A stretch of DNA of 36,612 bases from Oscillospiraceae bacterium (GCA_031260605.1 JAISLF010000075.1:1-36612), one strand, 5' to 3'. Numbered from the stretch's first letter, positions 10,229 to 19,523 are shown. Notes: generated by a model not told the origin, from the sequence alone. Program-made: numbers and translations.

Positions 10229-10266
10229 ACCGCTGCCGCTTTAATTTTTTGTTGTTAAAGGGTAAT

Positions 10267-10301
10267 AAGGGGTGTTCTTCTTTTAGAAGAACACCCCTTT
10301 T
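10267..10301 (+). terminator. Intrinsic terminator between leader RNA copy 2 and the SLH gene
   Basis: AAGGGGTGTTCTTC-TTTTA-GAAGAACACCCCTT then TTT. Confidence 0.8.
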
Positions 10302-10393
10302 CTGTACAGAAAAGGCGAAATTTTTCGGTAATATCCTGCAAGGGTTTTTACATAAATAAAACAAACAAAAAATATTAGGAGAAAAAATTGTAC

Positions 10394-12666
10394 ATGAAGA
10401 AGTTCAGACAGAAGGCTCTCAGCGTTGCGCTCAGCATTGCTATGCTGCTCTCGCTTGTGCCGATATTCGGCATTTCGGCTGCCGCGACCGATGGCACATG
10501 GGATGGCACCGGCACGGAGGACGACCCGTATATCATCGCGGACTTAGCCGATTTCACCAAGCTGCGCGACGATGTTAACGCAACCGCAACTATCAGTTAT
10601 GCCGATACGTATTTCCGGCTGGACACGGACCTTTCCCTCACAAGCTTTGCCGTTGTCGGCAACGCGGCAACAAAGACCTTTAACGGCATTTCGACGGAAA
10701 CGGGCATACAATAACAATTGCCTCCGGCTCGGGAGTGTTTGGTTACATTAAAAGCGCGACGATAAAGAACGTCACCACCGCCGGAACTGTCGGCACCGGG
10801 ATAGGCGGCACCGGTGCGCTTGTTCAGTACATAGACAACCGCGGACCTGCGGATGCGGCAGTTCCCGCGGTAATCGAAAACTGCGTGAATTACGCCAATG
10901 TGTCCGGCACCGGGACAAACGGCACCGGCGGACTGATCGGACGGATATATACCTCGGTGAACCCCGGACCGGTATACATAACAGATTGCGTGAACTACGG
11001 CACAATCAGTCTTTCCGGCTCTACCCCAACCAACGCCGGCGGAATCGCCGGTATTGCGTGGTACGGAGTGATTACCTTCTCAGGCTGCGTGAATAACGGA
11101 AACGTATCGTCAACGATCAATCCCTCAAACTATCTTGGCGGTATCTCAGGGAATGTTAACAGTGGCGCGAAGGTTGTTTTTGAATATTGCGGAAACAACG
11201 GAAACATTAGCTGCACCACCCTTAACGGTAACGGCAACGGCGGCGTAGGCGGCATAACCGGAGATATGTGGGGCTATGCCCTGCTCTTCAAGGGTTGCTA
11301 CAACACCGGCACGATTACTCAAGGTCCCCAAGGCAACGGCACTAAGTACTACTACATCGGCGGAATTGCTCCTTCGGGACGGGTTGTCGAAGACTGCTAC
11401 AACACAGGCGCGATTGTTGTCGCCGGCACCGGTAACAATGTCGCGGCAGGCGGTTTGATCGGCGCGCCATTTAGTCAAGGCACGCCCAAAACGCTTTCTA
11501 TCACAAACAGCTATTCCGCAATGGACGGCTTTACCGGTACGCCGACCGCCACGACTTCATACCACCCGCTGGCTGCCCGCTGGGGCATAAGCGGCTCTGA
11601 AGAGCCTACATTTGATAACGCGTATTACCTGCTCACGGCGGGAGTCGCCATCACTATGCCGGCAATCGACACATCAGCCTATGAAGTTGCCGACAAGGAC
11701 GCTCTTATCGCGGCGGTTCTCGGCATTACTGACACGCCGTTTGCGCCTGACATCACGCCCAACATCAACAACGGCTACCCGATTTTGAAGTCGCAGCTTC
11801 CCGCGCCGACAATCACAATCGACACAGACCCGGCAAACGTAACGGTAACAGAGGGCGAAATCACGGAAAGCCTGACGGTTGCGGCAAGCTCAGACCTCGG
11901 CTTTGAGCTGACATATCAGTGGTATGACGAGGACGGCGCAATTTCGGGCGCAACAGACGCGACGCTTGCAATCCCCACAGGTCTTGCAGTCGGCACGTAT
12001 GACTATTATGTTGAGGTTTCCTCAACAACAGGCTTTAAGTCAAGCACAGAAACCTCTGCAACGGCAACTGTAACAGTTGAGGAAAAGGTAACGATACCTG
12101 AAGCAAAGCCGTGGGTAAATCCGTTCACGGATGTTTCAGAGGACGATTGGTTCTACAGCGCGGTTGAGTTTGCAAGCAAGAACAAATTAGTCTCCGGCAC
12201 AAGCGACACGACGTTCTCGCCGAATGTTGAGCTGACACGCGGTATGCTCGTAACAATCCTGCACAGCCTCGAAGGCAAACCTGCGGCAACTGCGGAGAAA
12301 TTCACCGATGTTGCCGAGGACGCATACTACGCAAAAGCAGTAGACTGGGCGCGGGCAAACAAAATCGTCGCAGGCGTCACGGATACCGAGTTTGCGCCGA
12401 ACGCGTCAATCACGCGCGAGCAGCTCGCGACAATCCTGTACAGCTACGCCAAGTACAAGGGCTACGACATTGCTGCGGCAGTGAGCTTTGCGGCGTACGG
12501 CGACGCAGGCGAAGTGTCTGATTACGCGAAAACCGCGATTTCGTGGGCAGTGGCGCAGGGCTTTATCAAGGGTCGCTCTGAAACCGCGATTGAGCCGCAA
12601 GGTACGGCGACGCGCGCCGAGGTAGTAACAATGCTGAAGCGTCTGATTGAAAAATACAGCGCATAA
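10394..12666 (+). pseudogene. SLH-domain surface protein with GLUG-like repeats, disrupted by a 1-nt frameshift near 10689-10692
   Basis: Signal peptide MKKFRQKALSVALSIAMLLSLVPIFGISAAA; restoring one T (ATTTCGAC to ATTTTCGAC) gives FNGIFDGNGHTITIASGSGVFGYIKSATIKN; three SLH repeats at the C-terminus. Confidence 0.85.
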
Positions 12667-12696
12667 ATAGCGGGTTTTCAAATACAAACAGTGAAA

Positions 12697-12740
12697 ATAA
12701 TGAGGGACGGTGCGTGTGAATTCGCACCGTCCCTCATTAT
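12697..12740. terminator. Perfect hairpin downstream of the SLH gene, possible terminator
   Basis: ATAATGAGGGACGGTGCG / CGCACCGTCCCTCATTAT, 18-bp stem, 8-nt loop, weak T-tract. Confidence 0.6.
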
Positions 12741-12964
12741 CGCAGGAAAGAGTACAGAAAGACCTCGTATTGAACGCCGACGTTCAGGAAACGTCGGTTG
12801 AAGTCTCAAACAACACGCAGCTGCGGGCATTTGCAAATATTCAGGCAAGGCTTCAACAATTACACAAGTAAAAGAAGCGAATCCATATTATGCTGAACCG
12901 ACGTAAAAGCGCCTTGTACGAATATTATTGTTGACTCCACTTTGCCCGTTGTTAGGCTAACCCC

Positions 12965-13170
12965 ACCCGGCGAGCAGGGCGTGCTGGACTCCAAAGGAGT
13001 CCGCACGCAACTCGCCGGGGAGTGCCCCGGTCCCCCTGATCGCCGCCCCAAGGGGCGACAGCTGCGCGGCGTTGCCGCTATTTTTACAGGCACAGTCAGT
13101 ATTTCTAAAGAAAAGGTATTCACTCAATAACCAAAGCTACAACTTCTCGCGCTCCGCTTCGTGACCGCGC
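12965..13170. repeat. ~200-bp dispersed non-coding repeat, copy 1
   Basis: ACCCGGCGAGCAGGGCGT..GGACTCCAAAGGAGTCC..ACTCGCCGGGG..CCGGTCCCCCTGATCGCCGCCCCAAGGGGCGACAGCTGCGCGGCGTTGCCG..ACTCAATAACCAA, shared with 25957-26175. Confidence 0.85.
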
Positions 13171-13192
13171 TCACGCGTGTCCACTCCAAGCA

Positions 13193-13338
13193 GCTAATCC
13201 GCGTTCGCCTTTGCCGTCAAGACCGCCCGCGTTTCCGTTTTTATCGCGCGGTACTCGGCATAGGCTTTTTCTTTTCGCCAAGCACCTGCGCATACTCCGT
13301 CCGCAGCTGCTTGACGGACGGCAGGCGTTTCTTTCGGT
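13193..13338 (-). pseudogene. C-terminal remnant of a relaxase/mobilization protein (ICE-type)
   Basis: Minus strand LPSVKQLRTEYAQVLGEKKKAYAEYRAIKTETRAVLTAKANAD (one frame change within the poly-A run); resembles Tn1549-type relaxase C-termini from memory. Confidence 0.5.
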
Positions 13339-13566
13339 CATCTTAATGCTTAGCAAACTCACTCCTTATGTTTGCCTACTCCGGCGCAACCGCGCCAGAC
13401 TTAAAACTCCGGCGCGTGTGATACACACGAACATCACGCTGCTGCGGCTGCGCGGACAAATGAATAACAAATTCGCCGGTCTTGGTTTTTGTTTTTGCAT
13501 GACGAAAGGCGAACTTTTTCGGCTCGCCTTTCGGGGCTACTGCTATTGCGTTTCGAGGTTGTATTA

Positions 13567-14298
13567 TCACGCCTCACGGTCTTGCTCGGTTCTGCGTTTT
13601 TTTCGCGCGGCACTAAGTATTGCACCTAATTTATCGTCTTTTAGTTCGCTTATATTATCCTTTTCAACGCTCAGCAGAATTTCCCTTGCTTGTTTTTCAC
13701 TTTTGCGAATCTCACTGTACACCCGTTCATAGTCGCCGCTTTCGAAGCAGTCTTCAATGAATTGAGCGGCAGCATCGGGAATTTTCGCGGATTCACCATA
13801 GAGCACAGCTATGGCTTTATCTACAGCATCACGCGCAATCGGAGTTCCGTTTCTCTGATGTTCTAAAAGAATTCCCGCAACATCTGAAAGGTCGTGCTTG
13901 TATTGTCTGCCGCTCATCAGTTTCATTGCAATGAGATATTCGGCAGCAATGGTCCGCACTGTCAGCACTTTTGAAAATGACTTGTAGTACATGGACACCT
14001 CGGACAATTTGCCGGAGTATGACGTGGTTCTTGTAAAGTCCGTGTTCAGCCATCCATTCGGAAGCTTGAGGCTGTCGCCAACGATATTAACAGCCTCTTT
14101 CATAACAGAGGACGCGTGAATTATTGCGTCAATGTCGTATGTCGTTTCTCGAAAACCGTAATTGGCAAGCACCGCCGCGCCGCCGATTAGTATAATTTCC
14201 GCAGGCATTGCCGCTCCGCCGCGCTTGCGGTATTCTTTGCCAAGCTCGGTTAAGTATCGGTCGAGATTTTCTTTCGTAAATTCCTTTTCAGCAGACAT
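13567..14298 (-). CDS. Nucleotidyltransferase-fold protein (DUF6036/AbiEii-like), probable toxin-like partner
   Basis: EIILIGGAAVLANYGFRETTYDIDAII; overlaps the XRE gene by 11 nt. Confidence 0.75.
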   Translation of the reverse strand: MSAEKEFTKENLDRYLTELGKEYRKRGGAAMPAEIILIGGAAVLANYGFRETTYDIDAIIHASSVMKEAVNIVGDSLKLPNGWLNTDFTRTTSYSGKLSEVSMYYKSFSKVLTVRTIAAEYLIAMKLMSGRQYKHDLSDVAGILLEHQRNGTPIARDAVDKAIAVLYGESAKIPDAAAQFIEDCFESGDYERVYSEIRKSEKQAREILLSVEKDNISELKDDKLGAILSAARKKRRTEQDREA

Positions 14299-14857
14299 TT
14301 CTCACCTCGCTTTCAACGATATTGCACCGCCGAAATTCGGGTATCGCTCGTTCAAAGCTGTCTTGCTTATATTTCTCATTTCCGCTTACCGCGCATATTG
14401 CAATTATGCTTGCGGGATATACCGGCTCTTGCAGCTTTTCCGCACGAATATCCGCGTAATCGCGGCACAGTGCCAAGCCGTTTTCGCGGCTTAAATAGTC
14501 TGTCATTGCAAGCAGATACAAGCTCTCGGCATACCACTTTTTCTCGTACAGCTCGCGGATTTCTCCGGATTCCAGAGTAGCAATGATGAAGTCCAAATCG
14601 CCCATATCGTGAACCCTGTGGCACACCGTACTTTTGAACGCCTCAAAGCTCATTCGATACTCCATTTTATCCGCAACAAGCTCTTCCATTGTCACATCAA
14701 GCGTTTTTGCGAGTTTATACAGCGTAGCGGCAGAGCAGTTTTCCAAACTCGTCTTGCCCAAGCAAATATCGCTGACAGTAGCGTAAGGAATAGTGCTTTG
14801 CTTTGCCAAGCTGTACTTCGTCAGTTTCTTTTCTTTTAGAATTGTGTTTATATTCAT
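14288..14857 (-). CDS. XRE-family HTH regulator with C-terminal extension, probable antitoxin/autoregulator
   Basis: MNINTILKEKKLTKYSLAKQSTIPYATVSDICLGKTSLENCSAATLYKLAKTLDVTMEEL. Confidence 0.8.
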   Translation of the reverse strand: MNINTILKEKKLTKYSLAKQSTIPYATVSDICLGKTSLENCSAATLYKLAKTLDVTMEELVADKMEYRMSFEAFKSTVCHRVHDMGDLDFIIATLESGEIRELYEKKWYAESLYLLAMTDYLSRENGLALCRDYADIRAEKLQEPVYPASIIAICAVSGNEKYKQDSFERAIPEFRRCNIVESEVRNVC

Positions 14858-14874
14858 AACCGAACCTCTGTGTT

Positions 14875-14904
14875 CATTATAACGGATAACCGTTATAATG
14901 TCAA
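14875..14904 (-). promoter_or_regulatory. Consensus promoter with embedded perfect operator palindrome for the XRE-NTase operon
   Basis: Minus strand TTGACA, 17-nt spacer, TATAAT; perfect inverted repeat CATTATAACGG-ATAA-CCGTTATAATG at 14875-14900. Confidence 0.85.
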
Positions 14905-14999
14905 CCTCTTTTTCATAGTATGCCCGTTTTGCCGCTCGCGCTCTGGTTCACCGTACATCAGTGATGAGAATTCACATACCGAAGGGGTGAACGATTCGT

Positions 15000-15191
15000 T
15001 CACCCCTTCTTTTGCGGATTCTTGTAGCCGAGAATTCGCGCACACTCTGTAGCGGGGAAGTAAGGCTTGCCGGATTGCACAAGGATAGCGAATTCGCCGA
15101 ATTCGGCACGGCTGAAGCTTTGGCGTGGGTTGTATGTTGTGTTAGGCAAGGGATTTTCATCGTGGCTTGAATTAAAAGCTCTCAATGCCAT
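15000..15191 (-). pseudogene. Truncated BRO-N-like antirepressor fragment
   Basis: FGEFAILVQSGKPYFPATECARILGYKNPQKKG* followed by stop. Confidence 0.55.
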
Positions 15192-15331
15192 TCATCCGCC
15201 TGAAAAACGCACACGACCGTTTCGTTAGCGCATTAGTGTACTATCTGAAAAAAACGCATATTTTCCACTAACGTTCTTCGCGCAACATCGTTGATACATC
15301 AGCGTATTTTACGCAATTCCAGCCGCAGTTT

Positions 15332-15413
15332 GGGGGTGCGTTACCAACCCGTCCGCCAGAGCACTTGAATGGCATTCAAGAGGTCAGCGGTTCGATCCCG
15401 CTTATCTCCACCA
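15332..15413 (+). pseudogene. tRNA-Ala-like pseudogene with degenerate D-arm, intact anticodon and T arms
   Basis: CTTGA ATGGCAT TCAAG anticodon arm, AGCGG TTCGATC CCGCT T-arm, TATCTCC acceptor strand and CCA; no recognisable D-arm. Confidence 0.7.
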
Positions 15414-15453
15414 CAACCCGAAAGCAGCACGGACGTATTGTCCGTGCTGCTTT
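15380..15453 (+). repeat. 74-bp perfect direct repeat, right copy; candidate att site
   Basis: Identical to 5737-5810. Confidence 0.9.
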
Positions 15454-15460
15454 CGGGTTT
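15415..15460 (+). terminator. Extended tRNA-Ala terminator hairpin (20-bp perfect stem)
   Basis: AACCCGAAAGCAGCACGGAC-GTATT-GTCCGTGCTGCTTTCGGGTT then T. Confidence 0.75.
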
Positions 15461-15791
15461 ATCGGCGTCCCCGAAATATATAGCTTCTTGGGTAAACCGT
15501 AGTGCGATATGAGGTGTTTGATGTTCGGGTAGCCATTGGCACATTACTGGAAAACGAATGCATCTTGGAATGCCGTTAAAAGGGATTTTAGCTGACCCGT
15601 TGGACTGTTTCAGTGAATAGCTTTCAAAACAACTCGAAATGTATTTAGACGCGATCTCAAAGCAATGATGAGCTCGTGCCTATTTTGTTTATACTTGTGT
15701 TTTTCAACAGATTAAGCTATAATATAAGTAAATTGTGATATTATTTTAGGGAATTGTGCAATTACAACAATAAATTTGATGAGGGAATAGT

Positions 15792-18700
15792 ATGGCTGAA
15801 AAACTTAAAACAACAGAAACGTCGGACCCAAATGAACCAGCGAACACATCTAAACAACCCCTCAATTTTCAAAAACTCACACCAACTGATGAAGTAGAGC
15901 TTGGTACTTACCTCAATGCATTAGATTTTGTTTTTGAAAATGATGACTTGACAAATGTTGCAATTTCAGGTGCATACGGCGCAGGCAAAAGCAGCATTTT
16001 AGAGTCATATAAAGCGCGACGATCAAATAAGCGGTTTATTCATATTTCGCTTGCTCATTTTGAAACAACCGAGAGCAAAGAAAAGCAACAGAGCAAAACA
16101 ACGCCACCCGAAATTAAGCAGGCAGTACTTGAGGGTAAAATACTAAACCAGCTTATTCATCAAATTTCACAGAAAAATATACCACAAACAAATTTTCGCG
16201 TAAAGCGTGAAGCAAAGCCGCACAAAATAATATCTTGGGCAATAGGAGCTGTTCTATTTGCATTGCTTCTTCTGCATACCATCTTTTTTGAAACCTGGCA
16301 GACCTATGTAGAAAATCTAACACACTTTTGGCTGCGACAGCTATTGAGTCGGACAACCAATAGTAGTGTTTTGCTTGTAACAGGACTATTACTTGCCGTT
16401 GCAATTGGCTTGTGTGTGTTTCATATTATCAAAGCACAAATCAACCGAAGTATATTAAAGAAAATAAGTGCAGACAAACTTGAAATTGAAATATTCAAGG
16501 ACAGTGACGATTCTTTTTTTGATAAATATCTCAATGAAGTCCTCTACCTTTTTGAAAAGTGCGATGCCGACGTTATTGTGTTTGAGGATTTAGATAGGTA
16601 CGATGTCAACCATATATTTGAACGATTGCGTGAAATCAATAGCTTGATAAACGCTAAGCGCAAAAAAGGGCGTATTAAAGAGCAAAAGCCGCCGCTGCGT
16701 TTTCTATACCTGCTTCGTGATGATATATTTACCTCAAAGGACAGGACAAAATTCTTTGATTTTATTATTCCTATCGTTCCAATAATTGATGGTTCAAACT
16801 CGTACAACAAATTTATTGAGCTATCAAACAACACCCAAGCTAAGATTTTTGACGATGCCTTTTTGCGCGGACTATCGCTTTACATAGACGATATGCGTAT
16901 ACTGAAGAACATTTACAACGAATATCTGATTTACGAAAGCCGCGTTAATAAGATTGAATTGAATCACGATAAGCTGCTTGCGATTATTGTGTACAAAAAC
17001 CTATTCCCGCAAGATTTCAACGATTTGCAATTGAGGAAAGGGTTTGTTTTTGCACTGTTTGATGAAAACAGAGTTAATAATATTAGAGCTAATAAACTTA
17101 CTGCGCTTAATGAAGACTTAAAAAAAGCACGCGACGCATACCCAAAAAACAGTAAGATAGAGGACAAAATAGGTTCAGATGCTGAAATGGTTGCGATTGA
17201 ATCCGAACTTGGAGAAGCTAGATTTGCCACACTTAAAGAGTTAATAAATCCAGGAAACATTGACGAAATTTTTGCAGTTACAAGCACAAATGCTGTCGGC
17301 AAACGATTTGACTACACCGCCGTTCGCAGCAATAAGTATTTTGACTTGCTTAAATACCTAATCCGCGACGGATATATCGACGAGTCGTACACGGATTACA
17401 TGACTTACTTTTACCCAAATAGCCTTACTACGAGAGATAAAATATTTCTGCGCAGCGTAACTGACCAAAAGCCTAAAGAGTCAACCTATAAGTTGGACAA
17501 CCCTGAAATGGTATTTGCATGGTTAAGCGAAAGGGATTTTGAGCAACCAGCGGTGGTAAATAATGACTTGCTTTTTTTCTTGTTAAAGAGCTGCGCAAAA
17601 TTTCAAAGAGTAATAGAAGACAGTGGCAAAGATGAAGCTGTTAGCATGGTTTATAATAGTTATGAACCATACTTTGAAGAAGACAATTCAATCGAAATTA
17701 AGCGCTTGGTAAATATGCTTTACCTTTTTCCAAAAACTGATATGGATAATTTGTTTGATTCAGTGAAAGATGTTCAATTAAACTATCTTGTTAACTGTCT
17801 AAATGCGTTTTATGCACCAAAATTATCGCACACTAATTCAGAGACTTTTGTATTTAGAACTCTGATTGCCACGGATGTAGATGATATGTTAACCGGCAAA
17901 CAAGACAAACCTATATTTCTTGAGTCTCACCTGAAACAATACATTTCTGCACACAGCTCATTAATCTCTCGTAAAGCGTTTGACAACCTTGAAAACCTAT
18001 ATGGTACAGGAGTAAAGGATCCGTCGAAAGAAGTTGTTGGCATTGCCCAACTACCTGATAAGTTTGTAAAAAAGCTAATCCGTATTGGCGTCCGTTTCAC
18101 AGATCTTGACCCTGAGCAAGCGCGACAGTCTATTTTTGAGTTAGTTTACTTACACAACCTATACGAACTCAACTTTGGCAACATTTCGAGAATACTTAAA
18201 TCCGAATACGGCATAACAAGTGATGAGGATATTGCACACAAAAGCTATACGCTTATCCGCTCAAAGCCCAAAAGTTCGCTTGCGATGTATGTTAAGGACA
18301 ATATTGATGGATACATTGCTGTGGTACTTGATACGTACGACGCTGAAATTGATGACGAACGAACTGATGCACTCGCTATACTTAATAATGAAAATGTGTC
18401 CGAGGAACATAAGGCGGAATACATTAGAGTTTACAAACGTATTTGGTATCGCTTAACAGACATAACTGACAAATCACTTTGGCAGTTGCTTATTGAAAAC
18501 AAGCGCGTGTCACATAATGTCCAAAACACACTTGACTATTTCAGCTATTGCGGATACGAACTAACATACGAATTACGAAGATTCATAGTTGACAGTAATA
18601 TCGATTCGCAAGACTATACGACCATTCGCAAAACATATGACGACGAAGCTTTGCGGGAGCTCTTCAACGCCGTTATTAAGTGTAACGACTTGGATAATGC

Positions 18701-19523
18701 ATACTATAGCCAAATCCTCAAATCCCTCGATTTCTCTTATTCCAATAGCTTTGACATTGAGGATATCTCGGACGATAAAGTTCTGATTTTAGTAGATATT
18801 GGAGTTATTCGAATGGCAACCGACTCGCTGCTATTTATGCGTGAGCATTACCCCAACGCCGTTTTGCCATACATAACGAAAAATATTGAAAAATATATTA
18901 CCGAAATTATTGAAGGCGATAGCTTTGAGTTTGACCTAAAAGAGGTGCAGTGCGTTGTTGCAAGCAATGAACCCGGCGTAACCGACAAACGCAAGCAACG
19001 TCTGCTTCACGCATTTTGCAAGCCAATAACTGCCCAAAACAAGGCTCATTCAGACACAATTAAGGAGTATATTTTGCTGCACAACCTTGACACCGGCGAT
19101 CTGCAGCACTTTATTTTAGTCTATTCACGCGAAAAGGCAAATACAAAATCTGCAATTGAGAGAATCACGGTTAGTAACATTGACGCTATTTTTGAAAATA
19201 GCTATACTATTGATAAAGCCTTGGTAGATAAACTTTTGTCGTGCAGTGACATACCTGCCGACACCAAGCAAAAACTGTTTGCACTATTATTGCCGAATTT
19301 TGACATAGCGCAGTGCACACAGTATTTGCAACAGCTAAAGTTGAACGATTTGCTTAGCTTATTTGACGGAAAACTCCCGCTTATTCACGATAGCGACATT
19401 AACGAAAGAATACTTAACATTTTCAAAACCAACAACTGGATAAGCAGCTTTGCGCTTGATAAGAAATCGACCGATTGTTTCCGTCCATATATACGAAAAT
19501 CAGCCACAAGAGACTGGGCTTAG
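15792..19523 (+). CDS. YobI-like (KAP-related) P-loop NTPase with internal TM pair, 1243 aa; candidate defence protein
   Basis: Walker A GAYGAGKSS, Walker B VIVFEDLDRYD, RFLYLLRDDIF, two TM segments between them; long helical C-terminal region. Confidence 0.75.
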   Translation: MAEKLKTTETSDPNEPANTSKQPLNFQKLTPTDEVELGTYLNALDFVFENDDLTNVAISGAYGAGKSSILESYKARRSNKRFIHISLAHFETTESKEKQQSKTTPPEIKQAVLEGKILNQLIHQISQKNIPQTNFRVKREAKPHKIISWAIGAVLFALLLLHTIFFETWQTYVENLTHFWLRQLLSRTTNSSVLLVTGLLLAVAIGLCVFHIIKAQINRSILKKISADKLEIEIFKDSDDSFFDKYLNEVLYLFEKCDADVIVFEDLDRYDVNHIFERLREINSLINAKRKKGRIKEQKPPLRFLYLLRDDIFTSKDRTKFFDFIIPIVPIIDGSNSYNKFIELSNNTQAKIFDDAFLRGLSLYIDDMRILKNIYNEYLIYESRVNKIELNHDKLLAIIVYKNLFPQDFNDLQLRKGFVFALFDENRVNNIRANKLTALNEDLKKARDAYPKNSKIEDKIGSDAEMVAIESELGEARFATLKELINPGNIDEIFAVTSTNAVGKRFDYTAVRSNKYFDLLKYLIRDGYIDESYTDYMTYFYPNSLTTRDKIFLRSVTDQKPKESTYKLDNPEMVFAWLSERDFEQPAVVNNDLLFFLLKSCAKFQRVIEDSGKDEAVSMVYNSYEPYFEEDNSIEIKRLVNMLYLFPKTDMDNLFDSVKDVQLNYLVNCLNAFYAPKLSHTNSETFVFRTLIATDVDDMLTGKQDKPIFLESHLKQYISAHSSLISRKAFDNLENLYGTGVKDPSKEVVGIAQLPDKFVKKLIRIGVRFTDLDPEQARQSIFELVYLHNLYELNFGNISRILKSEYGITSDEDIAHKSYTLIRSKPKSSLAMYVKDNIDGYIAVVLDTYDAEIDDERTDALAILNNENVSEEHKAEYIRVYKRIWYRLTDITDKSLWQLLIENKRVSHNVQNTLDYFSYCGYELTYELRRFIVDSNIDSQDYTTIRKTYDDEALRELFNAVIKCNDLDNAYYSQILKSLDFSYSNSFDIEDISDDKVLILVDIGVIRMATDSLLFMREHYPNAVLPYITKNIEKYITEIIEGDSFEFDLKEVQCVVASNEPGVTDKRKQRLLHAFCKPITAQNKAHSDTIKEYILLHNLDTGDLQHFILVYSREKANTKSAIERITVSNIDAIFENSYTIDKALVDKLLSCSDIPADTKQKLFALLLPNFDIAQCTQYLQQLKLNDLLSLFDGKLPLIHDSDINERILNIFKTNNWISSFALDKKSTDCFRPYIRKSATRDWA

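Noticed and set aside
5811-15331. Complete active integrative element
   Set aside because: No integrase, recombinase or replication gene recognised inside the interval; only remnants
16153-17302. Antisense ORFs within the YobI-like NTPase
   Set aside because: Opposite strand of a well-supported long CDS with no own RBS or domain
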